Under the pieces are notes generated by a model. That model worked only from the letters and a program-made list of their open reading frames with translations, was not told the DNA's origin and ran no database searches. Made by a program: the position numbers and the translations under genes. From Pelagibaculum spongiae (GTDB lineage: Bacteria; Pseudomonadota; Gammaproteobacteria; Enterobacterales; Pelagibaculaceae), in assembly GCF_003097315.1 (NCBI RefSeq), contig NZ_QDDL01000001.1:558001-622000 (forward strand): a stretch of 64,000 bases of DNA, in the 5' to 3' direction. Below, piece after piece: positions 1-7,752 of the stretch. How positions within the stretch are numbered: position 1 is the first letter of the stretch; each line of letters begins with the position of its first letter.

Positions 1-351
1 AGCAATCAGTGCAAGCATTACACAAAAATCAAAAAACCTTCTTTTCAAACAGAAAAAATTGCTTGAAGGGTTTTTTATAACAATCACAGTATCTCCAACT
101 AAAACATTTGGGCCAAACCCTTTCAAAAACAACCCTTGCTGCCCCCCAAGCTTCTTTTCTTTATTTAACATGAATTTATATAAGACCGCCTTATATTTCA
201 ATCTAAAGAGAACACTTCCAGGAACAGATTTATTTACATACTCGACCTGCATTACTTTTGCCTGAATATCCACCCAAAACAAACTCCAAACATACCAAAT
301 GATTGCATATAAGCAGATAGCCAAACCCATAAATATAATGATGATATTCAT
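1..351 (-). CDS. Partial small membrane protein, candidate immunity protein
   Basis: An open frame starts at ATG 351 and runs off the left window edge without a stop (117 codons seen). An AGGA ribosome-binding site sits in the 8-bp gap after the preceding gene (stop at 360). Residues 2-26 are a strongly hydrophobic segment (MNIIIIFMGLAICLYAIIWY then more). A basic, beta-rich stretch follows (about 30-100), and hydrophobic residues appear again near the edge. It lies directly after a toxin-like C-terminal cassette, the usual immunity position, and immunity to hydrophobic pore-forming toxins is often a small membrane protein. That role is inference; no family was recognised, although the layout resembles DUF3592-type proteins. 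Confidence 0.6.
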   Translation of the reverse strand, partial: MNIIIIFMGLAICLYAIIWYVWSLFWVDIQAKVMQVEYVNKSVPGSVLFRLKYKAVLYKFMLNKEKKLGGQQGLFLKGFGPNVLVGDTVIVIKNPSSNFFCLKRRFFDFCVMLALIA

Positions 352-359
352 TTCAATCC

Positions 360-1052
360 TTATGCAAACCGAGCGAACTGCTCATCCCATCGTCTCACAT
401 GTGAAAACAAATAATTACCCAAGGTATTTGCAAAAACAGCAATTATTGCTGCAACTGCACCTCCAATTAAAAAGGCGATTGCCGAAGAAGATATCGCAGC
501 GACCACCAGCGCAACTACTTCTAATGTAATTGCAAATGCAACTACCGATATTACTGCCAATCCAATTTTTGATTCTAAAGAGTGTTCACTTAAGGCAATT
601 GAAGTAAACCCTACAAGCAAACCAAATACTCCTGCCACTTTTGCTAATTTTGCAGCTGATTGAAGTTTTTTTATTTTTTCCGACCACCATGCATCAGCAT
701 ATTTAGCAAACTTACCCGTATATCCATCAGCCGCACCCAATAAAAAAGCGATCATGCCATAAAGATAATTTATAAGTGCCGCCCCATTCGCCCCGCCGGT
801 GATTTTATATGCACCGCTGCCGGTCTCGGGGTTTTCGATAATATATCCCGAGCCACTCCAGCCGAAGTAGTTGATTTCTTTTTCATGCACTTGCACGGTT
901 TTACCCTGGCTAATGGCATTACGGATTTCGTTTTTGGCGGCATGATCAATCGAGATATTATTTAACTGATCGATATTATCTTTGGTTAAGGTAAATATCT
1001 TCTGCCCTTGTTGGGCGGCACTGCCTTTATGTGTTAGCTCTCCAAATAGCAC
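360..1052 (-). CDS. Orphan polymorphic-toxin C-terminal cassette (module A)
   Basis: A 230-residue frame from GTG 1052, with an in-frame TAA immediately before it. Residues 12-91 match residues 198-277 of the 388-residue protein at 2361-3527 at 75 of 80 positions. The shared block ends in YIIENPETGSGAYKITGG, then ANGA. I remember similar blocks just before variable toxin ends of very large transglutaminase-type secreted proteins (not searched). After the block the sequence becomes a different hydrophobic domain (92-230) with about four membrane segments, including alanine/valine-rich helices near 165-215. There is no signal peptide and no N-terminal delivery part, so this is probably a displaced cassette and may not be expressed. 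A small membrane protein follows 8 bp downstream. Confidence 0.6.
   Translation of the reverse strand: MLFGELTHKGSAAQQGQKIFTLTKDNIDQLNNISIDHAAKNEIRNAISQGKTVQVHEKEINYFGWSGSGYIIENPETGSGAYKITGGANGAALINYLYGMIAFLLGAADGYTGKFAKYADAWWSEKIKKLQSAAKLAKVAGVFGLLVGFTSIALSEHSLESKIGLAVISVVAFAITLEVVALVVAAISSSAIAFLIGGAVAAIIAVFANTLGNYLFSHVRRWDEQFARFA
780..1019 (-). repeat. Pre-toxin module, copy A
   Basis: This 240-bp stretch encodes the 80-residue module also present at 2697-2936. Protein identity is 75/80 by eye, and the DNA is clearly similar but differs at many third positions. Homology begins at AAQQGQKIF and ends sharply at GGANGA, after which the two proteins are unrelated. Confidence 0.85.
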
Positions 1053-1100
1053 TTAAGTGCAACCGGAATTGTCACAGCTGCCAGTCAAATCCAAATATCA

Positions 1101-1595
1101 TTACTTCTTTTCATCCACCGGTACTAAAAACGCAACATCTGGAGTATTGGTAGAAAAGTGAATTTGAACCGGGTGGTTTCGATCTTCCCAATCAACCCGA
1201 TGCGCATTACGAAATATTTCCCCTTTATACTCAAATTCAAAGTACGCCTTATCCTTGCATGCGTACTTGCCATCACAGTTTCGACGCCAGCTTAGTTTGG
1301 TTACTTTTGTGTAAGCACCATGTTTTTGTAGCTCTTTGTTTACAAAATAATCATTAGAAAAATACCCCCTCAGGAAAGACCCGAAAAAAACGATTCCAAG
1401 CAACAATTCTTTAACCACAGATTCTTTATCCCTATAGAAAATCTTGTTACCGGGGGTTTTCTGGTAAATCAAAAACAGTCCAGCCAGCATAATCCAAAAG
1501 TACCACACGCCCTGTAAGTACTCCGAATGCTCAAAACGATAAAATCCCCAAATGCCCGTCATCCATAACAACAGACCAAAAACAAAATAGCCCAT
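1101..1595 (-). CDS. Membrane protein with C-terminal soluble domain, candidate immunity protein
   Basis: A 164-residue protein whose ATG (1595) directly abuts the TAG of the upstream gene (1598-1596), with GGGGAG as the ribosome-binding site inside that gene's end. Three hydrophobic segments (about 2-17, 30-44, 64-79) precede a soluble part holding a Cys pair (RRNCDGKYACKD) and a beta-rich tail (FEFEYKGEIFRN, then IHFSTNTPDVAFLVP). The tail resembles DUF3592-type proteins, a weak recollection. It lies between two toxin-like cassettes and is coupled to the gene before it, which suggests an immunity or accessory role. Function is not recognised. Confidence 0.55.
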   Translation of the reverse strand: MGYFVFGLLLWMTGIWGFYRFEHSEYLQGVWYFWIMLAGLFLIYQKTPGNKIFYRDKESVVKELLLGIVFFGSFLRGYFSNDYFVNKELQKHGAYTKVTKLSWRRNCDGKYACKDKAYFEFEYKGEIFRNAHRVDWEDRNHPVQIHFSTNTPDVAFLVPVDEKK

Positions 1596-2009
1596 CTAAT
1601 CTCCCCTGAAATCAAGCCATAAAAAACTCCAAGCAATTAGGCCAAGCAGCAAAACAGCGACACCTTTTAAAACAAACGGGACGGTCAAAGCCAGCCCCAT
1701 TGAGATAAGCCATACCAGCAAAAGCAGGGCCTTATATGTAAGAATCAATTTTTCGCTGAAACGCTTTTGCAGCGGATAAAAAGCAATCAGGGAGTAGGAG
1801 CCTGTATACATCGCATATTGATAAAACCAGTTCCCAATGTTTGATAAGTACATAACTACTCCAGCTCCGAGCAGTAACAAGAAAGCACCACTTGCCAGAA
1901 CCCTGTGCCGCTTAGGCAACAACATTATCGCCCACGGAGGACAGACTACAGATAAAGCCAAAAATTTTCTGGCAACTTGTTCTGATTCAAAATAAATTGA
2001 TCTGATCAT
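1596..2009 (-). CDS. Small polytopic membrane protein, candidate immunity protein
   Basis: A 137-residue hydrophobic protein whose ATG (2009) overlaps the TGA of the 63-residue frame by the four bases ATGA, implying translational coupling. About four membrane segments are visible (near 16-30, 38-55, 66-77 and 92-132), and the C-terminus reads SFLWLDFRGD. The next gene follows with no spacing. No family is recognised. Position after a hydrophobic toxin-like remnant and tight coupling fit an immunity protein for a membrane-acting toxin, but this is inference from context. Confidence 0.55.
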   Translation of the reverse strand: MIRSIYFESEQVARKFLALSVVCPPWAIMLLPKRHRVLASGAFLLLLGAGVVMYLSNIGNWFYQYAMYTGSYSLIAFYPLQKRFSEKLILTYKALLLLVWLISMGLALTVPFVLKGVAVLLLGLIAWSFLWLDFRGD

Positions 2010-2197
2010 ATTCTTCTCAAAGAGCAGCTCACTTCACTTTGAGCAACTGCTACAAGGGCATTCCCTAGCAAAAACGATGCTGCCCAGAACACAAGAGCGC
2101 CTACCCAAAAACCACCCAAAATCAGCCCGCCGATAGTCAAAGCAACTGTTGAAAACACACGACAAAACCTGCCATATATGGCACTGCCTTTAAGCAA
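2006..2197 (-). CDS. 63-residue hydrophobic frame, possible toxin-tip remnant
   Basis: The frame starts at TTG 2197 with an in-frame TGA nine bases upstream, and its stop overlaps the next ATG (ATGA). Two hydrophobic stretches (about 14-32 and 34-52) make up nearly all of it, and the tail is QSEVSCSLRRI. Its first codons include KGSA and share a 13-bp DNA stretch, TAAAGGCAGTGCC, with the start of cassette A near 1020-1032. I read it as the end of another toxin-like domain joined at the same junction sequence. It could also be a chance frame, but the coupled downstream gene argues for use. Confidence 0.4.
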   Translation of the reverse strand: MLKGSAIYGRFCRVFSTVALTIGGLILGGFWVGALVFWAASFLLGNALVAVAQSEVSCSLRRI

Positions 2198-2208
2198 TGC
2201 ACTTCACC

Positions 2209-2364
2209 CTATTCCCTTTTTATGAAAATTACCGGAAGAAAAGCCAAATTATAAACAGCAAACATTGCAACGCCCCAGGCTATAGACTCATATTTGAAAG
2301 CAAAATACCCGCCTAAAGAAATAGCTATCAACTCTGTAAGTAAAACCAGAAAAAGCCTAATCAT
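2209..2364 (-). CDS. 51-residue membrane protein, candidate immunity protein
   Basis: A short frame from ATG 2364 whose start overlaps the TGA of the 388-residue toxin-like gene (ATGA, 2364-2361); it ends at TAG 2211-2209. It begins MIRLFLVLLTELIAISL and has two hydrophobic segments (about 2-22 and 28-47) followed by a basic end, FIKRE. Four-base overlap with a gene that ends in a hydrophobic toxin-like domain is the classic arrangement for a toxin and its immunity protein. There is no recognised family. Confidence 0.55.
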   Translation of the reverse strand: MIRLFLVLLTELIAISLGGYFAFKYESIAWGVAMFAVYNLAFLPVIFIKRE

Positions 2365-3527
2365 AAAATCGAACACTGAGAAAATATTGCTATAACACCT
2401 ATCGCTTCACTAACTATACTGGATCCAATTATTCCTACAGCAGGTAAAAAGAAAGCCAACAACCCTCCTATCGACCCTCCTATAAACACCCATGAAAATG
2501 CACATGCTACATCTGCAATCAATTTCTGCCCCAAGCTTTCTGCAACTAAAGAAATACCTAAGGCAATCATCGCCAAAGCAGCATTAACAAATGCAACCAA
2601 CGCTGCACTCATAACAGCTGTAAGCACAACTCCACCGAGCAAAAATATTTTAATTCCCAATAAAAACAAAACAAGTAATCCAAGAACTATTAATATTGCC
2701 CCATTCGCCCCACCGGTAATTTTATATGCACCACTGCCGGTTTCTGGATTTTCGATAATATAACCCGAGCCACTCCAGCCGAAGTAGTTGATTTCCCGCT
2801 CATGAACTTGCACGGTTTTTCCTTGGCTAATCGCATTGCGGATTTCGTTTTTGGTGGCGGAATCAATCGAGATATTGTTCAGCTGGTCGATATTAGTCTG
2901 GGTCAGGGTAAAAATCTTTTGCCCTTGCTGCGCTGCAACTTGCAGTGCCTTAACCGCACTAACGCCTTGAGGTGAGCCTTGGGCAGAGCCTTCAGAGTTG
3001 GTTTGTGAGGTGTTAGCAAACAGCATCTCAGGAATTAAATGTTCAAATGCCGATGCCCGGGCTGCGCTGGCTCTGTTCAATGTGGTCCAATCGACATAAC
3101 AATTGTTACCCACTTCGGTCGCAAACCCCAGCCGGTCGATATCCATTCCCACTCCAGCAAATTTGATATCACGCGGTAAACCAAACCAATAACTTACCGT
3201 CGGCGCAATACCAAACGTGCCGTAGGACGGCGTGCGATACGTCACTGCATTTTGTAACTGCGCTGCCAATTTATCTTGCGCATAGGTCATGCCGAAATAA
3301 CCTAGCACACCGGTTTGCATAATGGCCCCGGTTAGATCGTGCTTGGTCAAGCCGTCGAGGTTTTCCTCTTCAAGCTGGGCTTTAGTGGCTTCTAGCTCGA
3401 CTTGCAACTGCTCAAACTGCTTCGGTGCAATACCTTGTAAATCAACACCCACTGCTAAATAAGCACCCGCGTAGGTTGGACTATCAGCACTCATTTTCCA
3501 GCCACGGCCTGGCAGGTAATAAAGCAT
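2361..3527 (-). CDS. 5'-truncated large secreted toxin: conserved C-terminal part plus toxin-like domain (module B)
   Basis: A 388-residue frame with a first ATG at 3527 and an in-frame TGA about 24 bp upstream. It has no signal peptide. Residues 1-197 (GVLGYFGM, then RTPSYGTFGI, VSYWFGLPRDI, AFEHLIPEMLF) look like the region before the toxin in very large transglutaminase-type secreted proteins as I remember them, so more than a thousand N-terminal residues are probably missing. Residues 198-277 are the shared pre-toxin module. Residues 278-388 are a hydrophobic domain with four or so membrane segments and fit a pore-forming effector. The gene is coupled by ATGA to a 51-residue membrane protein. 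It could be silent debris or an expressed orphan that recombines with a full-length gene elsewhere. Confidence 0.6.
   Translation of the reverse strand: MLYYLPGRGWKMSADSPTYAGAYLAVGVDLQGIAPKQFEQLQVELEATKAQLEEENLDGLTKHDLTGAIMQTGVLGYFGMTYAQDKLAAQLQNAVTYRTPSYGTFGIAPTVSYWFGLPRDIKFAGVGMDIDRLGFATEVGNNCYVDWTTLNRASAARASAFEHLIPEMLFANTSQTNSEGSAQGSPQGVSAVKALQVAAQQGQKIFTLTQTNIDQLNNISIDSATKNEIRNAISQGKTVQVHEREINYFGWSGSGYIIENPETGSGAYKITGGANGAILIVLGLLVLFLLGIKIFLLGGVVLTAVMSAALVAFVNAALAMIALGISLVAESLGQKLIADVACAFSWVFIGGSIGGLLAFFLPAVGIIGSSIVSEAIGVIAIFSQCSIL
2697..2936 (-). repeat. Pre-toxin module, copy B
   Basis: Second copy of the 80-residue coding module seen at 780-1019. The five differing residues are spread along it. 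Both copies contain QGKTVQVHE, EINYFGWSGSGY and NPETGSGAYKITGG. The sequence upstream and downstream of the block is unrelated to copy A. Confidence 0.85.
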
Positions 3528-3929
3528 TAACTGGCAAACTGGAAGGCAATTATTTCAAACTCACATTACACCGCTGATTACTTTTATATTTGCCGCTTAT
3601 TCTATATATAAATAGATATTACCTCAATCAAAAAGCTGACACACCATCAAATTAAGTAACGTTTTCACTCTCTCTAGAGCGACCTCCACCTAGCATCTAA
3701 CAAGATTATATTGCCGGAACCGTCAGCAATCGCACTGCAAGATCTAACGATCAACGGCTTTACATTAGGTACTTCCCATATTTCTGCACATTGCTTGCTG
3801 AACTTCAGCCACATTTATCACTCAAAATCACCAACAACAAGCTTGCAAAGCTCGTCATCTCATACGACCTTTTTAAGATCTTGAAACGTTATTTTATCCA
3901 TTTCCTATCGGCTGGAGTGCCCCATAATT
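3528..3929. other. Gene-free gap between the cassette island and mucD
   Basis: About 400 bp between divergent frames. The left 15 bp continue the truncated toxin frame to an in-frame stop; the rest shows no convincing coding sequence. It should carry the mucD promoter and marks the boundary between the accessory island and core chromosome. No convincing promoter boxes, tRNA or attachment-site repeat was seen. Confidence 0.5.
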
Positions 3930-5297
3930 ATGCAAAAATTGCTCGCGTGCTTCATTTTAGTTTTCACCTCTGTTGTCGGAACTTCAGGCGCAGCCCAAGC
4001 GGCATTGCCTTTAGCGGTTGATGGTGAACAAATTCCCAGCCTTGCACCTATGCTGGAACGATCCACCCCTGCAGTTGTAAACATTGCAACTCGCAGCAAA
4101 GCCAAATCATCGTCCAGACAGCAAGTTGACCCATTTGAATTCTTCTTTGGCCCTAACGCTCGCCGCCCTCGCCAAGAAGGTCGCCCGACACAAAGCCTCG
4201 GTTCAGGCGTGGTAATTGATGCTGAAAACGGCTACATCCTGACCAACAATCACGTGATCGATAAAGCCGATGAAATTAAAGTCACCCTGCGTGATGGCCG
4301 TGAATTAGACGCTAAGTTAATTGGTGGCGATCCAGATTCAGACGTTGCAGTAATTCAAGTTGAAGCGAAAAATCTCACTGCGATTCCTTTATCTAATTCC
4401 GATAGCTTGCGGGTCGGTGATTTTGTAGTTGCCATCGGCAATCCATTCGGATTAGGGCAAACCGTCACTTCCGGTATTGTCAGCGCCTTAGGCCGTAGTG
4501 GTTTAGGTATTGAAGGCTATGAAGACTTTATTCAAACCGATGCTTCAATTAACCCCGGCAACTCCGGCGGCGCACTGGTTAACCTTCGTGGTGAACTAGT
4601 CGGCATTAACACCGCTATTATCGCTCCAGGCGGCGGTAACGTTGGTATTGGCTTTGCTATTCCAATCAATATGGCAAAAAGCCTCACCGATCAACTCGTG
4701 AAACACGGTGAAGTTCAACGCGGTATTTTAGGGGTTCAAATTGGCGATTTTACTGCCGAACTACAGCCTTATTTCGACACAGATGTCGACTACGGCGCAC
4801 TGGTACAAAAAGTCTTTGATAACACCGGCGCTAAAAAAGCGGGCCTGCAAAAAGACGACATCATCATCGCTGTCGATGGTAAAAAAGTTAAGGATGGCGC
4901 CCAATTACGCAACAGCATTGGTTTATTGCGCAGCGGCACTAAAGTAAAAGTGACTTATATTCGCGACGGCAAAAAGAAAATTGCCAAAGTGGTGATTCAA
5001 GCACCTGAGCAGAAAAAATCTCGAGCTGAAACAATCCACCCTCAACTGGCGGGTGCGATTTTAAAAGCCCGCGATGAAGAAATTACTGAAGGCGTGCAAG
5101 GTGTCGAGATCTCTCAAGTTGAGCGCTTTAGCCCGGCATGGAATCAAGGCTTACGCCCAGGCGATATTATTTATTCAGTCAATCGCCGTGGTGTGAATAG
5201 CATCAAGCAGCTAGGTAAAATTGCTAAGCGCTCACAAAGCGAACTGCTGTTAAATGTGATTCGAGGTCGTGGTTCTTTCTACCTACTGCTCAAGTAA
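3930..5297 (+). CDS. mucD: Periplasmic serine protease of the DegP/DegQ (MucD) type
   Basis: A 455-residue HtrA protease that degrades or refolds damaged periplasmic proteins. A signal peptide (1-25, ending GAAQA) is followed by a trypsin-like domain with the triad H108 (TNNHV), D138 (DSDVAV) and S212 (NPGNSGG), then two PDZ domains (about 265-350 and 375-450), the normal DegP/DegQ layout. ATG 3930 is supported by the signal peptide. Unlike Pseudomonas mucD, it is not in an algU-mucABC operon; it stands alone, ends at a strong terminator, and lies near an AlgW/DegS-like gene. degQ is an equally acceptable name. Confidence 0.92.
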   Translation: MQKLLACFILVFTSVVGTSGAAQAALPLAVDGEQIPSLAPMLERSTPAVVNIATRSKAKSSSRQQVDPFEFFFGPNARRPRQEGRPTQSLGSGVVIDAENGYILTNNHVIDKADEIKVTLRDGRELDAKLIGGDPDSDVAVIQVEAKNLTAIPLSNSDSLRVGDFVVAIGNPFGLGQTVTSGIVSALGRSGLGIEGYEDFIQTDASINPGNSGGALVNLRGELVGINTAIIAPGGGNVGIGFAIPINMAKSLTDQLVKHGEVQRGILGVQIGDFTAELQPYFDTDVDYGALVQKVFDNTGAKKAGLQKDDIIIAVDGKKVKDGAQLRNSIGLLRSGTKVKVTYIRDGKKKIAKVVIQAPEQKKSRAETIHPQLAGAILKARDEEITEGVQGVEISQVERFSPAWNQGLRPGDIIYSVNRRGVNSIKQLGKIAKRSQSELLLNVIRGRGSFYLLLK

Positions 5298-5326
5298 TTA
5301 AAAGCACCCATTAACAACAAACAGCA

Positions 5327-5367
5327 ATAAAAAAATGGCCGTCATTTAAAATGACGGCCTTTTTTTC
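5327..5367. terminator. Bidirectional rho-independent terminator
   Basis: Perfect inverted repeat GGCCGTCAT/ATGACGGCC (5337-5359) with an A run on the left and a T run on the right. It lies between mucD (plus) and the convergent GGDEF-EAL gene (minus) and can serve both. Confidence 0.9.
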
Positions 5368-5414
5368 GAAGTAAAACTAAATTCAACTCAACAAAAAACA
5401 TTTCAGGCTAAGAA

Positions 5415-7538
5415 TTACGGATTAAGTGGCGGCGAATCGTCACTTCTTTTTTGTTTCTGCCTTGGCAGACAAAACCAATTAGCCGGAGCGCTCAATAAAG
5501 AATGGAAGTTTTCCGGTGGCACCGGGCGAGAACACAAATAGCCCTGAAATTGATCACAATTTTGTTTGGCTAGAAATGCCAACTGCTCGGTATCTTCAAC
5601 GCCCTCTGCAACCACTTCTAATTTCAGGCTATGCGCCAATGAAATAATGGTGCAAACAATCGCTGCATCCTCAGGGTCACTAGCTAAATCTCGAACGAAA
5701 GATCGGTCAATTTTTAATACATCGACTGGAAAACGCTTTAAATAAGCTAACGAAGAGTAACCCGTTCCAAAATCATCTACTGACAGCCGAACTCCAAGAT
5801 CTTTTAGTGCCTCCAGCGTTTGGATATTACTTTCGACACTATCCATCAAACAGCCTTCGGTTAATTCCAGCTCAACCTTATACGGGTCGATGCCTGAACG
5901 AGCAATCGTTGCCTGTACTCGATCTAATAAATCTTCGTCTCGAAATTGCTGCGGTGAAACATTCACGCTAATTACAAAACCCGGCGTTTGCTGCTGCCAA
6001 AGCTTGGCTTGAGTACAAGCTTGCGCCAACACCCATTGGCCAATGTCATTGATCAAACCGATTTCTTCAGCAATTGGAATAAATTTCAGCGGTGAGATTT
6101 GCCCAAGCTTTGGATGCTCCCAGCGAATTAGTGCTTCAGCACCGACAGTAATTCCCGATGCGATATCTACTTTAGGCTGATAAAAAACTACTAATTCATT
6201 TCGAGCTAGCGCACCACGTAAATCATTTTCCAGCGATAGATTTTCCATCGCCTTAGCATTCATTTCTGGTGAATAAAACTGGAAGGTATTTTTGCCTTGG
6301 TCTTTGGCGTAATACATTGCCAGTTCGGCATTTCTCAGTAAGGTCGCTGCATCAGTGCCATCGGCTGGACATAAACTAATGCCGATGGAACTGGTGATAT
6401 GCAATTGGTGTTCTTTCAGCTGAAACGGCGCAGTGAGTTGTTTTAATAAATGATTGGCTAAATCAGCAACCGCTCTAACTCGAGTGACTCCATAAAGCAC
6501 CACCGCAAATTCATCACCGCCTTGTCTGGCAATCGTATCGCCTTCACGCAATTCTGCTTTTAATCGTTCTGCCACAGCCAACAATAATTGGTCACCAATT
6601 GGGTGGCCGAGGCTTTCATTGATAATTTTGAATCGATCAAGATCGATCAGCATCACCGCCAACATCCCCGGATCTTGTCTTTGGCGAATAGAACGGCGCA
6701 AGCGATCAAAGAAATGGCTGCGATTCGGCAAATCCGTTAATGGATCGTGGGTGGCTAGATAATCTAGCTGCTGTTCGGAATCGCGAATTCGGCTGATATC
6801 AGCGGCAATTGCCAATGCGTTAACTGCCTCACCGCGACTATTACGCACCAGCGACAAACTCAACCATTGCGGAAAGCTGTCACCTTTTCTGCGTCGCCCT
6901 TTTAGTTCGCCTTGCCAATGACCGTCACGCATTAAGCCCGACCAAGCAATTTCCACTTGATGATCATCGCACTCACTGAGTAGCCATTTGAAACTGTGGC
7001 CTTGAACATCATCCCGGGTGAAGCCGGTAATGTTGGTAAACGCTCGATTCACCGACAACAAGCCCCCTTCAAGGCTCATAATAATCACTGCTTCGCTGGT
7101 GCTTTCAAGCACCCGAAACGCTAATTCCAATTCATTTTGAGTTTGTCGTGAGCTAATCATTCGATGTAAACGATGACGCAAAATTGCCCAGTTGATTGGC
7201 TTAGTAATGTAATCGCTGGCGCCTGCTTCAAAGGCCTTATCGACTGACGCCTCATCTTCTAATGAAGTAATCATTAGTATTGGAATTTCTGCAAATTGCT
7301 CAATTGATCGCAGCTTCTGGCAAGCTTCAAAACCATCCATTACCGGCATTGCACAATCGAGCAATACCAAGTCTGGTTTTTCCTGGTTTATTTTGTCCAG
7401 CGCGACCTGGCCGTTGACTGCTTCACTGACCTGAATATTTTGCGCTTCCAAAAAGCGTTTGAGCATCATCCTTATCACTGGATCATCGTCGACCACTAAT
7501 ACCAATGGTTGATGCTGCGGAAGCTCGTGTGGCTGCAT
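5415..7538 (-). CDS. Response regulator with PAS, GGDEF and EAL domains
   Basis: A 707-residue cytoplasmic protein predicted to make and/or break cyclic di-GMP. It has a REC domain (12-128) with acidic pocket D17-D19, phosphoacceptor D61, T91 and K113; a PAS domain (about 138-255); GGDEF (260-425) with the intact motif at 340-344 and an intact I-site RxxD (R331, D334) five residues before it; and EAL (438-685) with E468-A-L, NVSPQQF, DDFGTGYSS (D588, D589), K609 and E645. Both catalytic sites look functional, so direction of activity cannot be told from sequence. No histidine kinase is adjacent. The last 20 residues are a polar tail. Confidence 0.9.
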   Translation of the reverse strand: MQPHELPQHQPLVLVVDDDPVIRMMLKRFLEAQNIQVSEAVNGQVALDKINQEKPDLVLLDCAMPVMDGFEACQKLRSIEQFAEIPILMITSLEDEASVDKAFEAGASDYITKPINWAILRHRLHRMISSRQTQNELELAFRVLESTSEAVIIMSLEGGLLSVNRAFTNITGFTRDDVQGHSFKWLLSECDDHQVEIAWSGLMRDGHWQGELKGRRRKGDSFPQWLSLSLVRNSRGEAVNALAIAADISRIRDSEQQLDYLATHDPLTDLPNRSHFFDRLRRSIRQRQDPGMLAVMLIDLDRFKIINESLGHPIGDQLLLAVAERLKAELREGDTIARQGGDEFAVVLYGVTRVRAVADLANHLLKQLTAPFQLKEHQLHITSSIGISLCPADGTDAATLLRNAELAMYYAKDQGKNTFQFYSPEMNAKAMENLSLENDLRGALARNELVVFYQPKVDIASGITVGAEALIRWEHPKLGQISPLKFIPIAEEIGLINDIGQWVLAQACTQAKLWQQQTPGFVISVNVSPQQFRDEDLLDRVQATIARSGIDPYKVELELTEGCLMDSVESNIQTLEALKDLGVRLSVDDFGTGYSSLAYLKRFPVDVLKIDRSFVRDLASDPEDAAIVCTIISLAHSLKLEVVAEGVEDTEQLAFLAKQNCDQFQGYLCSRPVPPENFHSLLSAPANWFCLPRQKQKRSDDSPPLNP

Positions 7539-7689
7539 AGAGCAGTGTCCCTGTTAGTTTTTCCCTGGGTGAATAACCTATCTGGCAGACAACATGTCAG
7601 CAGTGACAGCTATCCTCCATAGACAAAGCATAGGTAACAGAAAAAGACTTAAACCAAAGGAAATTTGATACCACAGGTGACGTAATTAA

Positions 7690-7725
7690 TTGAGCGATGG
7701 GTTAAAACAGAAAACCACCGCTCAA
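7690..7725 (-). terminator. Stem-loop after the nif3 gene
   Basis: TTGAGCG (7690-7696) pairs with CGCTCAA (7719-7725), and inner bases extend the stem with mismatches. It lies 28 bp beyond the stop of the minus-strand Nif3 gene. The following tract is only weakly U-rich, so termination is probable rather than certain. Confidence 0.4.
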
Positions 7726-7752
7726 TCTAAATATTTGGCCGCTCATGGTGAG

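Noticed and set aside
59-265. Plus-strand 68-residue frame at the left edge
   Set aside because: It lies opposite a better minus-strand frame (1-351) that has a ribosome-binding site and membrane segments; no family features.
3791-4021. Plus-strand frame upstream of mucD
   Set aside because: It overlaps the mucD signal peptide in another frame and has no ribosome-binding site.
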